Positions 17,015 through 26,229 are shown, numbered from the stretch's first letter. The stretch is DNA of 64,000 bases from Hydrogenophaga sp. PBL-H3 (GCF_010104355.1 NZ_CP044972.1:744001-808000); one strand, 5' to 3'. Numbers and translations are program-made. The notes: generated by a model not told the origin, from the letters alone.

Positions 17015-17051
17015 GGTCACAATCTCTGTACAACAGTCTTCATTCTCCCGC

Positions 17052-18920
17052 ATGCGCCCCGACAACCCCTCCCAAGCTTCCATTGCCCTGCCCGCGAGCC
17101 CCGGTGCCTCTGGCGGCAAACCCCAGCGCTCCGACTGGGCCACGCTCAAACGCCTGTTGCCCTACCTCTGGCAATACAAGGTGCGCGTGGTGCTGGCGCT
17201 GGCGTTCATGGTCGGCGCCAAGATGGCCAACGTGAGTGTGCCGCTGCTGCTCAAAGAGCTGGTCGACGCCATGAGCATCAAGCCCGGCAGTGCGGAGGCC
17301 ATGCTGGTGGTGCCGCTGGGTCTGCTGCTGGCCTACGGCGGCCTGCGCCTGTCCACCAGCGTGTTCACCGAACTGCGCGAGCTGGTGTTTGCCAAGGCCA
17401 CCGAAGGCGCCACCCGCAGCATCGCGCTGCAGGTGTTCGGCCATTTGCATGCGCTGAGCCTGCGCTTTCACCTGGAGCGCCAGACCGGCGGCATGACGCG
17501 CGACATCGAGCGCGGCACGCGCGGCGTGCAGTCGCTCATCTCGTACTCGCTCTACAGCATCATCCCCACGCTGATCGAAGTGACCATGGTGCTGGCGCTG
17601 CTGGGCACCCGGTTCGACATGGGCTACGTGTGGATCACGCTGGTGGCGCTGGTGCTGTACGTGAGCTTCACCGTGGTGGTGACCGAGTGGCGCACCAAGT
17701 TCCGCCGCGAGATGAACGAGCTGGAGTCCACCAGCCAGACCCGCGCCATCGACTCGCTGCTGAACTACGAGACGGTGAAGTACTTCAACAACGAAGCGTT
17801 CGAGGGCCGCCGCTACGACGAAGCGCTGGAGAAACTGCGACGAGCCCGCATCAAGAGCCAGACCACGCTGTCCATGCTCAACGCCGGGCAGCAGCTGGTG
17901 ATTGCCGTCGCGCTGGTGCTCATGCTCTACCGTGCCACGCAAGGTGTGGTGAGCGGTGAGATGACGCTGGGCGATCTGGTGATGGTCAACGCCTTCATGA
18001 TCCAGCTCTACATCCCGCTGGGCTTCCTGGGCGTGCTGTACCGCGAGATCAAGCAGAGCCTGACCGACCTGGACAAGATGTTTGTGCTGCTGGAGAAAGA
18101 GCGCGAAATCGCCGACGAACCCGGTGCCCAGCCACTGGCCCTGGACGGCCCGCCGGCGGTGACATTCGAGAACGTGCGTTTCTCCTACGAGCCGGCGCGC
18201 GAGATCCTGCACGGCATCAGCTTCGAGATTCCGCCGGGCAAGACGGTGGCGGTGGTGGGGCCGTCGGGTTCGGGCAAGAGCACGCTGGCGCGTCTGCTCT
18301 ACCGGTTCTATGACGTGACCAATGCATCGAACGGTGCCGAGCCAGGCCCGCACGGCTTCGGCCGCATCGCGATCAACGGGCAGGACATCAAGGGCGTGAC
18401 CCAGTCCAGCGTTCGCCAGGCCATCGGCATCGTGCCGCAAGACACGGTGCTGTTCAACGACACCATCGAATACAACATCCTCTACGGTCGTCCCGAGGCC
18501 GGACACGACGCGGCGGTGCAGGCCGCGCAGGCTGCGCACATCCACAGTTTCATCGAGAAACTGCCACTGGGCTACCGCACCATGGTGGGCGAGCGGGGCC
18601 TCAAGCTCTCGGGCGGTGAAAAGCAGCGGGTGGCCATTGCCCGTACCTTGCTGAAGAATCCACCCATCGTGATTTTTGATGAGGCCACCTCGGCGCTGGA
18701 CTCGGCGAACGAGCGGGCGATTCAGGCCGAGCTGAAATCAGCCGCGCGCAACAAGACCACGCTGGTGATTGCGCACCGTTTGTCGACTGTTGTCGACGCG
18801 CATGAAATTCTCGTGTTGGTGAATGGGGAGATTGTTGAGCGGGGGACGCATTCGGATCTCGTGTCGCGGGGTGGGGTTTATGCGGGGATGTGGGCTTTGC
18901 AGCAGAGTGGGGCGGATTGA
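17052..18920 (+). CDS. Atm1/HMT1-type ABC exporter (permease-ATPase fusion)
   Basis: A 622-residue half transporter of the ABCB7/Atm1 class. The N-terminal membrane domain (about residues 40-340) includes NYETVKYFNNEAFE, a hallmark of this class. The ATPase domain has Walker [10 protein letters not shown] at 403-411, signature LSGGEKQR from 519 and Walker B VIFDEATSALD. Bacterial relatives export glutathione- or metal-thiol conjugates. ATG 17052 is chosen since the longer frame overlaps the divergent thioesterase gene. It works as a homodimer. A long repeat follows its stop. Confidence 0.9.
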   Translation: MRPDNPSQASIALPASPGASGGKPQRSDWATLKRLLPYLWQYKVRVVLALAFMVGAKMANVSVPLLLKELVDAMSIKPGSAEAMLVVPLGLLLAYGGLRLSTSVFTELRELVFAKATEGATRSIALQVFGHLHALSLRFHLERQTGGMTRDIERGTRGVQSLISYSLYSIIPTLIEVTMVLALLGTRFDMGYVWITLVALVLYVSFTVVVTEWRTKFRREMNELESTSQTRAIDSLLNYETVKYFNNEAFEGRRYDEALEKLRRARIKSQTTLSMLNAGQQLVIAVALVLMLYRATQGVVSGEMTLGDLVMVNAFMIQLYIPLGFLGVLYREIKQSLTDLDKMFVLLEKEREIADEPGAQPLALDGPPAVTFENVRFSYEPAREILHGISFEIPPGKTVAVVGPSGSGKSTLARLLYRFYDVTNASNGAEPGPHGFGRIAINGQDIKGVTQSSVRQAIGIVPQDTVLFNDTIEYNILYGRPEAGHDAAVQAAQAAHIHSFIEKLPLGYRTMVGERGLKLSGGEKQRVAIARTLLKNPPIVIFDEATSALDSANERAIQAELKSAARNKTTLVIAHRLSTVVDAHEILVLVNGEIVERGTHSDLVSRGGVYAGMWALQQSGAD

Positions 18921-18933
18921 CTGCTTTTGATGT

Positions 18934-19592
18934 GGTGGTTTTGCTTGCGTGGCGAGCCGGGTCTCGGCCCGGCGGCCGACTCACTTTCTTTTGCTTCGCC
19001 AAAAGAAAGTAAGCAAAGAAAAGGCGAGCCGAATTCGCTGTCCCTACGCTGCGCTTCGGGCACGCTGCGTTGCTCGGATCGCCCGGGGGGCGCACAAACT
19101 TGTCCGCTGCGCGGCCTTCGGACATGCGCGCCCCCTGTCCGGGCGCTCCTGCGCTACTCGCCAGCGAATGACGGCATGGGGAGGTGTTCTCCGGCTAGTT
19201 GGTTGGTGGGGGTGCCCTCACCCCTGCCCTCTCCCAGAGGGAGAGGGAGTGAATGCGGGGAGTGCTTCCCTCTCCGGAGCACGTGCCTTGCCCCCTCTCC
19301 CTCTGGGAGAGGGCTGGGGTGAGGGCCCGCATACAGAAACCCAGGCCAACGAGCCCGCCGTCAGACCGGGCTGAGCAGCACAGGGGCGCTCGGACAGGGG
19401 GCGCGCATGTCCGAAGGCCGCGCAGCGGACAAGTTTGCGCGCACCCCGAGCGACACGAGCAGCGCAAGGAAGCCCGCAGGGCCCCGGTCTTCGGCTCGCC
19501 TTTCTTTTGGGTACTTTTCTTTGGCGAAGCAAAGAAAAGTGCCTCGGCCGCCGGGCCGAGACCCGGCCTGCCACGACAACAAACCCACCACT
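18934..19592. repeat. Long nested inverted-repeat element
   Basis: The 685-bp gap between the ABC exporter and the acyl-CoA reductase is almost filled by this structure. An outer left arm (about 18934-19154) is an imperfect reverse complement of an outer right arm (about 19379-19592). Matching blocks include the reverse-complementary CCGGGTCTCGGCCCGGCGGC segments, the TTTGCTTCGCCAAA(A)GAAA blocks, and the segments with GTCCGCTGCGCGGCCTTCGG. It encloses a second inverted repeat (19215-19327). No transposase is present. Reading frames here are low-complexity artefacts of the repeats. It looks like a non-autonomous mobile or MITE-like intergenic element, or two inverted copies of one. Confidence 0.75.
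19215..19327. repeat. Inner inverted repeat with CCCTCTCCC/GGGAGAGGG hairpins
   Basis: Segments 19215-19249 and 19292-19327 are reverse complements with only a few mismatches. Each arm is also self-complementary around CCCTCTCCC-AGA-GGGAGAGGG. Such CTCACCCC...CCCTCTCCC palindromes are widespread intergenic repeats in proteobacteria (from memory). It sits at the centre of the larger inverted repeat. Confidence 0.75.
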
Positions 19593-19605
19593 TCAAACAC
19601 AAGAG

Positions 19606-21591
19606 TCAGAAGTGAATCCCCCGCATCATCTGCTGCATGGCAACAGCCTCAGCCGACAACTGCGACTTCCCTCCCTTGTCCCCCTTGGCCGCCGACGAAT
19701 CCGGGAACATGCGAAAGCTCGTGTTCATCACGATCTGCGCCACGCGCGGCACCATGGCGTGCATCACCTGGCCCGTGATGCCCAGGCGGGTTGCAATGCG
19801 CACCGGCTTGAAAATGCAGGCCTGCGCGATCATGTCGGCGGCTTCTTCCGGCGCCAGCGTCGGCACGTTCTTGTAGATCTGCGTCGGCGCGATCATGGGC
19901 GTGCGCACCAATGGCATGTTGATGGTGGTGAAGCTGATGCCCTGGTCGGCGAACTCGCTGCTCGCGCAGCGTGTCCACGCGTCCAGCGCGGCCTTGCTCG
20001 CCACATAGGCCGAGAAGCGCGGCGCGTTGGTCAACACGCCGATGGAGCTGATGTTGACCACATGGCCCTTGCGCTTGGCCACCATGCCGGGCAGCAGGCC
20101 CATGGTCACGCGCAGGCAGCCGAAGTAGTTGAGCTGCATGGTGCGCTCGAAATCGTGGAAGCGGTCGTAGCTGCCTTCGATGGCGCGACGGATCGATCGG
20201 CCGGCGTTGTTGATGAGGAAATCCACGCCGCCGTGGTTGGCCACCAGCAGTTGCACAAATCGGTCGGCATCGGCCATGTCGGCGATGTCGGCAGGGTAGG
20301 CGATGAACTGGTAGCCCTTGTCTTTCGCTTCCTTGCAGGCTTCATCCAGTTTGTCCTGGTCGCGTCCGCAGATGATCGTCACCGCACCCGCCTCGGCAAA
20401 CTTGTGCGCTGCCGCCAGACCAATCCCCGAGCTGCCACCAGTGACCAGCACCACCTTGCCCGCCACGGTGCCCTTGAGGCTGCGGTCGATGTGCAGGTCG
20501 GGGTCGAGATGGCGTTCCCAGTAGTCCCACAGCCGCCAGGCGTAGTCCTTGAAGTTGGGGCACGCAATGCCGCTGCCCTTGAGTGCGGCGAGTGTCTCGC
20601 GGCAATCAAAGCGCGTGGGGTAGTTGACGAAGGTCATCATGTCCTCGGGCAACCCGAGGTCCTGCATGATGGCCTTGTAGACGCGGCGCACCGGTGCCAG
20701 CGCCATCAAACCTTTCTTCACGCTCTTGGGAATGAAGCCCATCAGCGCGGCGTTGATGAACAGGTTCATCTTGGGCGCGTGCGCCGCCTTGCTCAGGATG
20801 TCGAGCACGTCGCCCACGCGGTAGCCCATCGGGTCCACCAGGTGGAAACAGGCGCCACTGCTGCGCTTGAGGTGGCTGATGTGGTCGAGTGCATCGACCA
20901 CGAAGTCGACCGGCACGATGTTGATGCGCCCACCTTCCAGGCCCACGCTGGGCATCCACGGCGGCAGGATCTGGCGCAGGCGCTGGATCAGCTTGAAGAA
21001 GTAGTAAGGCCCGTCGATCTTGTCCATCTCGCCGGTCTGGCTGTCGCCCACCACGGCGGCGGGGCGGTACACGCTCCACGGCACCTTGCATTCCTCGCGC
21101 ACGATCTTTTCGCTCTCGTGCTTGGTCATGAAGTAGGGGTGGTCCAGGCCCTCGGCCTCGTCGAACATGTCTTCGCGGAACACGCCCTCATACAGGCCAG
21201 CCGCGGCAATCGACGACACGTGGTGAAAGTGGCCTGCACCGATGGCCTTGGCGAACTCCACCGTGTTGCGCGTACCGTCCACGTTCACCGTGATCTGGCT
21301 CTCGGCGTCGGCTTCCAGGTCGTACACCGCAGCCAGATGGTAGAAGTGGTCGATCTGGCCCTTGAGCGATTTCACGTCGTCGGCCGAGACGCCCAGCTTC
21401 TTGGTGGTGAGGTCGCCAAACACCGGCACCGCACGCGCCGCACCCACTCCCCAGTACTCGCGCATACCCGCCACCTTTCCTTCGCTTTCCTTGCGGATGA
21501 GGAAGTGCACCACCGCGCCCTTGCGCTGGAGCAGCTTGCCCACCAGGCGCTTGCCGATGAAGCCGGTGGCACCGGTGACGAAGTAATGCAT
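19606..21591 (-). CDS. Fatty acyl-CoA reductase, two-domain SDR type
   Basis: A 661-residue protein with two short-chain dehydrogenase domains. Domain 1 (1-370) is an extended SDR: nucleotide motif GATGFIG at 7-13 and catalytic Tyr153-xxx-Lys157. Domain 2 (378-661) is a classical SDR: TGGSSGIG at 384-391, NNAG at 461-464, Ser515 and Tyr529-xxx-Lys533. Length and many segments match, from memory, the Marinobacter Maqu_2220-type fatty acyl-CoA reductase, which reduces acyl-CoA to aldehyde and alcohol with NADPH. ATG 21591 begins at the conserved MHYFVTGATGFIG. It is divergent from a phasin gene, suggesting a role in neutral lipid or storage metabolism. Mycobacterial homologues are the main alternative comparison. 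Confidence 0.85.
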   Translation of the reverse strand: MHYFVTGATGFIGKRLVGKLLQRKGAVVHFLIRKESEGKVAGMREYWGVGAARAVPVFGDLTTKKLGVSADDVKSLKGQIDHFYHLAAVYDLEADAESQITVNVDGTRNTVEFAKAIGAGHFHHVSSIAAAGLYEGVFREDMFDEAEGLDHPYFMTKHESEKIVREECKVPWSVYRPAAVVGDSQTGEMDKIDGPYYFFKLIQRLRQILPPWMPSVGLEGGRINIVPVDFVVDALDHISHLKRSSGACFHLVDPMGYRVGDVLDILSKAAHAPKMNLFINAALMGFIPKSVKKGLMALAPVRRVYKAIMQDLGLPEDMMTFVNYPTRFDCRETLAALKGSGIACPNFKDYAWRLWDYWERHLDPDLHIDRSLKGTVAGKVVLVTGGSSGIGLAAAHKFAEAGAVTIICGRDQDKLDEACKEAKDKGYQFIAYPADIADMADADRFVQLLVANHGGVDFLINNAGRSIRRAIEGSYDRFHDFERTMQLNYFGCLRVTMGLLPGMVAKRKGHVVNISSIGVLTNAPRFSAYVASKAALDAWTRCASSEFADQGISFTTINMPLVRTPMIAPTQIYKNVPTLAPEEAADMIAQACIFKPVRIATRLGITGQVMHAMVPRVAQIVMNTSFRMFPDSSAAKGDKGGKSQLSAEAVAMQQMMRGIHF

Positions 21592-21797
21592 GAAGGTCTC
21601 CTGAAACAGATGGTGGTGTGAGCGAGGCGAAGTCTCTGCATTCTTGTCCACGAACCTGTGTGGCCCATTCCGCAAAAACCCGCGTACGCCGCGCCGGCAT
21701 TAGTCTTGCGCCCCTACACAGGGCCTGCAGCCAGCCCGTACAGTGGCGCCAATCGGGCGTCAAGCCTGACCATCCATCTCAACCCACAGGAGCACCC

Positions 21798-22352
21798 ATG
21801 GTCAAGAAGATCCAGAAGAATGGCGGCGACAACAAAGCCGCTGCCCAGGCTTTCAATTCCCCGCTGTCCGGCGCCATCAAGGATTCGGCCCAGCAGATCT
21901 GGCTGGCTGGCCTCGGCGCGTTTGCCAAAGCCCAGGAAGAGGGCGGCAAGGCCTTCGAGTCTCTGGTGAAGGAAGGTCTGTCGATCCAGCGCAAGACCCA
22001 GGCCGTCGCCGAAGAGCGCATCTCCGAAGCCACCAACAAGGTCAGCAGCATGGCCACCGACATTTCTTCCAAGGCATCGGGCCAGTGGGACAAGCTCGAA
22101 TCGATCTTCGAGGAGCGCGTGGCCAAGGCATTGAACAAGCTCGGCGTGCCCTCGGCGCGCGATGTGGACGCGTTGATCAAGCGCATCGATGCGCTCAACC
22201 AGCACGTGCAGCAGCTCGGCGGAAAAGCGCCGGCCAGGACAGCGGCGCGCCAGGCCGCGCCGGCGAAGAAGGTGGCTGCCGCCAAGCCTGCAGTCAAGGT
22301 GGCCGCCAAGCCCGCAGCCCGCAAAACCACCCGAAAGTCGGCCGCTGCCTGA
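21798..22352 (+). CDS. PhaI-type phasin (PHA granule-associated protein)
   Basis: A 184-residue phasin of the poly(hydroxyalkanoate) granule-associated family. The conserved part is IWLAGLGAFAKAQEEGGKAF near residues 33-52, followed by amphipathic helices and a helical region to about 145. The tail (about 147-184) is Lys/Ala/Pro-rich and basic, as in PhaF-like proteins that tie granules to DNA. An AGGAG ribosome site lies 5 nt before ATG 21798. A strong terminator follows. It should coat polyester granules and help their segregation. Confidence 0.88.
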   Translation: MVKKIQKNGGDNKAAAQAFNSPLSGAIKDSAQQIWLAGLGAFAKAQEEGGKAFESLVKEGLSIQRKTQAVAEERISEATNKVSSMATDISSKASGQWDKLESIFEERVAKALNKLGVPSARDVDALIKRIDALNQHVQQLGGKAPARTAARQAAPAKKVAAAKPAVKVAAKPAARKTTRKSAAA

Positions 22353-22396
22353 GCGCCATGCACGGCACCATGCGGCCTGACGGCGGCATTCGGCAC

Positions 22397-22419
22397 AGGG
22401 GCGTTCGCGCCCCTTTTTT
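22397..22419 (+). terminator. Rho-independent terminator after the phasin gene
   Basis: A perfect 7-bp stem AGGGGCG/CGCCCCT with a TTCG tetraloop is followed directly by a U tract (22414-22419). It lies 45 nt after the phasin stop and before the patatin gene, so phasin is a single-gene transcript. Confidence 0.9.
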
Positions 22420-22482
22420 GCGCCCGCCGTTCATGCTGCAATGCAGCACTTTCAGCGACACCTGCGGTCTACACTCGAACGC

Positions 22483-23739
22483 ATGAAGACCCCGCGCGAA
22501 GCTCACCCCGCACCGCACCCGCGCAACGCCAGGAGCCGGCCGGTCAAGCCCGAGCGCCCCCGCATTGCGCTGGCCCTCGCTGGTGGTGGACCGCTGGGCG
22601 CGATCTACGAAATCGGCGCGCTCTGCGCCCTGGCCGACAGCCTCGAAGGACTGGACCTCAACCACTGCGACCACTACATCGGCGTGTCCGCGGGCGGTTT
22701 CATCGTGGCGGGGCTGGCCAACGGCATGACACCTCGGCAGCTCTGCGAAGCCTTCATCGAAGACCGCCAGGGGGCCGACCATTTTGATCCCGCCTGGCTG
22801 CTCAAACCCGCCTGGGCCGAGTTCGGGAGTCGCCTGCAGCGCCTGCCGGGACTGCTGGGCAGTGCCCTGTGGGCCTGGGGCGTGCAGGGGAAGGACTTCA
22901 CCAATGCGTTCGAGCGCCTGGGCGCGGCGCTGCCCACGGGCTTGCTGGACAACGAGGGCATCCACCAGCAGATCGAGCGCCTGTTCAGCCAACCTGGCCG
23001 AACCAACGATTTCCGCCGCTTGCGCGCCCGCCTCACGCTGGTGGCCACGCAGCTTGACACCGGCGAGGCCGCACCGTTTGGCAAGGCGGGTTGGGACCAC
23101 GTGCCGATCTCGCGGGCGATCCAGGCCAGCGCCGCTTTGCCCGGCCTGTTTCCGCCAGTTGAGATTGACGGTCAACACTATGTGGACGGAGCGCTCAAGA
23201 AAACCCTGCATGCCACCGTGGCGCTCGACGAAGGCGCGGGGCTGCTGTTGTGCCTGAATCCGCTGGTGCCGTTTCGGGCGCACGCGGTGGGCGAACAAAC
23301 CGATCACATTCCGTCGCTGGTCGAAGGTGGCTTCCCGGCGGTGATGAGCCAGACCTTCCGCTCCATGATCCATTCGCGGCTCGAACTGGGCATGAAGAAC
23401 TACGAGCGCCTCTACCCAGGCAGCGACATCGTGCTCATCGAGCCCGACCAGCGCGACGCCAAGCTGTTCACCGCCAACACCTTCAGCTACCGCCAGCGCC
23501 GCGAGATCGCCGAACACGCCTACCAGCAGACGCGCAAGATGCTGCGCGAGCGACAGGTCGAACTGACGCCCAAGTTGGCGCGCCACGGCGTGACGCTGAA
23601 CACAGCGGCGCTGACCAACGCCGACCTGCACCTGGTGAAAGAGCCGTCGGTGCCTGCCCAGACCGCGATGGGCCGACAACTGCACGCCACCCTGGACGAC
23701 CTGCAGCGCCAGCTCGGCACACCGGCCCTGGGCCGCTGA
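22483..23739 (+). CDS. Patatin-like phospholipase
   Basis: A 418-residue patatin-family lipid acyl hydrolase. The oxyanion motif GGGPLG is at 34-39, nucleophile GVSAGG with Ser69 at 67-72, and Asp235-Gly-Ala completes the Ser-Asp dyad. No signal peptide is visible; it should act in the cytoplasm or on granule or membrane lipid. ATG 22483 is used since the conserved domain begins at about residue 27; an upstream ATG (22441) adds an unlikely leader. It is followed by a TetR gene 5 nt later, and by a TPR gene, an apparent operon. Confidence 0.88.
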   Translation: MKTPREAHPAPHPRNARSRPVKPERPRIALALAGGGPLGAIYEIGALCALADSLEGLDLNHCDHYIGVSAGGFIVAGLANGMTPRQLCEAFIEDRQGADHFDPAWLLKPAWAEFGSRLQRLPGLLGSALWAWGVQGKDFTNAFERLGAALPTGLLDNEGIHQQIERLFSQPGRTNDFRRLRARLTLVATQLDTGEAAPFGKAGWDHVPISRAIQASAALPGLFPPVEIDGQHYVDGALKKTLHATVALDEGAGLLLCLNPLVPFRAHAVGEQTDHIPSLVEGGFPAVMSQTFRSMIHSRLELGMKNYERLYPGSDIVLIEPDQRDAKLFTANTFSYRQRREIAEHAYQQTRKMLRERQVELTPKLARHGVTLNTAALTNADLHLVKEPSVPAQTAMGRQLHATLDDLQRQLGTPALGR

Positions 23740-23744
23740 GCGCC

Positions 23745-24404
23745 ATGGCCAAGAAAGCCCCGCGCCGCACCGCCGAGCGCATTCTCGAGGTCACGCTCGA
23801 ACTCTTCAACCGCTTCGGCGAGCCCAACGTGTCGACCACGCTGATCTCGGCTGAACTGGGCATCAGCCCGGGCAACCTGTATTACCACTACCCGGCCAAG
23901 GACGAGCTGATCAACTCGCTGTTCGAGCGCTACGAGAAGGCGCTGGGTGAGTTGCTGGGCGCCAGCGAAGGCGTGCGCAACGTGGAGGACGCCTGGTTCT
24001 TCCTTCACTCGTTGTTCGAGATCATCTGGGAGTACCGCTTTCTTTACCGCGACCTCAACGACCTGCTGTCGAAGAACCGTTTGCTGGAAACCCATTTCCA
24101 GGACGTGCTGAAGCACAAGACGCGCGCCATCCGAAGTTTGCTCGCGGCCCTCAGCCGCAACAGCGCGGTGACCATGGACGCGCGCGAAATGGAGCCCACC
24201 GCCGACAGCATGGTGGTGGTGCTCACCTACTGGTTGAGCTTCGAGTACGTGCGCGATCCGCGCCACGCGCTGGAGCCGGACAACGCGCAACAGGCCTTGA
24301 TGCGCGGCGCCTACCATGTGCTCAACCTGCTGGCGCCTTACCTTGAGAGCTCGCAGCGGCAGCACCTGATCCATCTCACCGCGGCTTACAGCCCCAGTGC
24401 CTGA
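23745..24404 (+). CDS. TetR family transcriptional regulator
   Basis: A 219-residue TetR-type regulator. The helix-turn-helix spans about residues 25-55 (VSTTLISAELGISPGNLYYH). The C-terminal part is of the kind found in regulators linked to PHA or lipid genes in Burkholderiales. ATG 23745 lies 5 nt after the patatin stop, so it probably regulates its own lipase operon or the neighbouring phasin and reductase genes. Confidence 0.87.
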   Translation: MAKKAPRRTAERILEVTLELFNRFGEPNVSTTLISAELGISPGNLYYHYPAKDELINSLFERYEKALGELLGASEGVRNVEDAWFFLHSLFEIIWEYRFLYRDLNDLLSKNRLLETHFQDVLKHKTRAIRSLLAALSRNSAVTMDAREMEPTADSMVVVLTYWLSFEYVRDPRHALEPDNAQQALMRGAYHVLNLLAPYLESSQRQHLIHLTAAYSPSA

Positions 24405-24421
24405 CGCACGAGGAGACAACG

Positions 24422-25195
24422 ATGGACACCTGGACCTCTTTCCCCTGGACCGTGACACCCCGGTTCGACAGCAACCAGCTGCAGCACCAGTGGGATCGGC
24501 TGCACTTGGGCGATGCAGAGCCCTGGCCCGAGCAAGCCGGCGTGCTGGAGGCCTGGGCCCAGTTTCACAACGGGGAGTTCCAGCGAGCCGCCCTCAGTGG
24601 CCTCGCGCTGGGTGACGCGGGCATGAACGTGGCCAACAAAGCCACCTGCATCTATGCCAACTACCTGGAGCCACGCGAGCACGCGCGCCAGCAGCTGTTG
24701 ATGGACACCGCGGCACGGGCCGAAGCTCTGCAGAAGCGAGAGCCGGACAACGCCGGCGCCTGGTACTGGCAGGCCTATGCGCTGGCCCGCTACAGCCAGT
24801 GCATCAGTGTGGCCAAGGCGCTCACGCAAGGGCTGGGCGTGAAGATCCGCCGTGCACTGGAGACCACCATCGCGCTGGCGCCGCGCCATGCCGATGCGCA
24901 CCTCGCGCTGGCCGGCTACCACGCCGAGGTGATCGACAAGGTGGGTGCAGTGGTGGGGGGCATCACGCACGGGGCCAGCAAGGACGCAGGCCTGGCGCTG
25001 TACCAGAAGGCGCTCGCGCTCAACCCCGATTCGGCCATCACCTTGTCGGAGTACGCCAACGGCTTGCTCATGCTGGATGGTCACAAGCGGATGGAAGAAG
25101 CCCGCCATCTGCAGGATCGCGCTGCTGCGGTGCAGGCGCTCGATGCCATGGAGCGGCTGTACGTTGCCTCCGTACGGTTGACGCTGGAAGGCTAG
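24422..25195 (+). CDS. TPR-like protein of unknown function
   Basis: A 257-residue cytoplasmic protein with tetratricopeptide-like helical pairs: NAGAWYWQAYALARY around 117-131, LAPRHADAHLALAGYHAEVI around 157-176, and YQKALALNPDSAITLSEYAN around 196-215. No signal peptide or catalytic motif is seen. It is 17 nt after the TetR gene, so it may be a partner of the patatin or granule proteins. I do not recognise the family by function. Confidence 0.78.
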   Translation: MDTWTSFPWTVTPRFDSNQLQHQWDRLHLGDAEPWPEQAGVLEAWAQFHNGEFQRAALSGLALGDAGMNVANKATCIYANYLEPREHARQQLLMDTAARAEALQKREPDNAGAWYWQAYALARYSQCISVAKALTQGLGVKIRRALETTIALAPRHADAHLALAGYHAEVIDKVGAVVGGITHGASKDAGLALYQKALALNPDSAITLSEYANGLLMLDGHKRMEEARHLQDRAAAVQALDAMERLYVASVRLTLEG

Positions 25196-25217
25196 GGTCA
25201 CGCCATAATCGCGCCCC

Positions 25218-26135
25218 ATGGAAACCAAGTGGCTCGAAGACTTCGTCAGCCTGGCTGAAACCCGCAGCTTCAGCCGCTCGGCTCAGCTTCGCCACGTCAC
25301 CCAGCCCGCGTTCTCGCGTCGCATTCAGTCGCTGGAAGCCTGGGCCGGCACCGATCTGGTCGACCGCTCCTCGTACCCCACACGCCTCACGCCGGCAGGC
25401 CAGACCTTGTACGACCAGGCGCTGGAAATGCTTCAGGCCATGCAGAGCACGCGCGCCATGCTCAGGGCTCACACGGCGGCAGCACAGGACGTGATCGAGT
25501 TCGCCGTGCCGCACACGCTGGCGTTCACGTTTTTTCCGTCGTGGCTTTCCAGCCTGCGCGAGACCTGTGGCCCGATCAAGAGCCGCCTCATCGCCTTGAA
25601 CGTGCACGACGCGGTGCTGCGTCTGGTCGAGGGCAGCTGCGACCTGCTGATCGCCTATCACCACGAGTCGCAGCCCATTCAGCTCGATGCCAACCGCTAC
25701 GAGATGCTGCCGCTGGGCCGGGAGCTGCTGGCGCCCTATGTCAAGCCCACTTCCACCGGTGCGCCCGCCTTCTCACTGCCGGGTCTGGCAGGTCATCCGC
25801 AGCCCTACCTGGCCTATGCGCCCGGCGCGTACCTCGGCCGGGCGGTGGACCAGATGCTCAAGCAGAGCAGCGTGCCCATGCACCTGGATCGCATCTACGA
25901 GACCGACATGGCCGAAGGCCTCAAGGCCATGGCCCTGGAGGGCCACGGCATTGCCTTCCTGCCGGCCAGCGCAGTTCGCAACGAGGTGGCCACCCGCAAA
26001 CTGGTCTCGGCCGGCGGCGGGTTGGAGACCGCCCTGGACATCCGCATCTACCGCGAGCGGCCGGTGGCGCGCAAGGCCAAAGGCCCGGTAGAGAAGTTCT
26101 GGAACGACTTGCGCCAGCGGTTGGAAGCGGCTTGA
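25218..26135 (+). CDS. LysR family regulator, HypT-like
   Basis: A 305-residue LysR-type regulator. The DNA-binding helix region is FVSLAETRSFSRSAQLRHVT (residues 10-29) followed by PAFSRRIQSLE. This N-terminus closely resembles HypT (YjiE), the hypochlorite-responsive regulator of E. coli, by memory. The ligand-binding domain covers about 93-300. A CATAAT box ends 8 nt before the ATG with no ribosome site, hinting at a leaderless message. It lies upstream of gltI on the same strand and may or may not regulate it. Confidence 0.88.
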   Translation: METKWLEDFVSLAETRSFSRSAQLRHVTQPAFSRRIQSLEAWAGTDLVDRSSYPTRLTPAGQTLYDQALEMLQAMQSTRAMLRAHTAAAQDVIEFAVPHTLAFTFFPSWLSSLRETCGPIKSRLIALNVHDAVLRLVEGSCDLLIAYHHESQPIQLDANRYEMLPLGRELLAPYVKPTSTGAPAFSLPGLAGHPQPYLAYAPGAYLGRAVDQMLKQSSVPMHLDRIYETDMAEGLKAMALEGHGIAFLPASAVRNEVATRKLVSAGGGLETALDIRIYRERPVARKAKGPVEKFWNDLRQRLEAA

Positions 26136-26209
26136 TTCCTTCTTTGGCGGGTGGTTGCTAGCGCGGATCGCCATTGCAGACCATTGGGGTAAATTCGGAC
26201 ATGAACGGT

Positions 26210-26229
26210 TTGCATGATCGGCTCTGCAA
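26210..26229. promoter_or_regulatory. Inverted repeat upstream of gltI, candidate activator site
   Basis: TTGCA-N10-TGCAA lies about 75 bp upstream of the sigma-54-like promoter, a usual distance for an enhancer-binding protein. The identity of the binding protein is unknown. The rest of the 282-bp gap between the LysR gene and gltI shows no other gene. Confidence 0.35.

Noticed and set aside
18934..19592. Possible insertion sequence
   Set aside because: No transposase or fragment of one is encoded; only inverted repeats are present, so I call it a repeat element.
18921..19605. Several short frames in the repeat region that look like proteins
   Set aside because: They have the same repeated segments on both strands, differ in frame and have no start signals; they are by-products of the inverted repeats.
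19435..21621. A 728-codon open frame on the plus strand over the reductase gene
   Set aside because: It runs through the inverted repeat and antisense to the reductase, which has both SDR motif sets intact.
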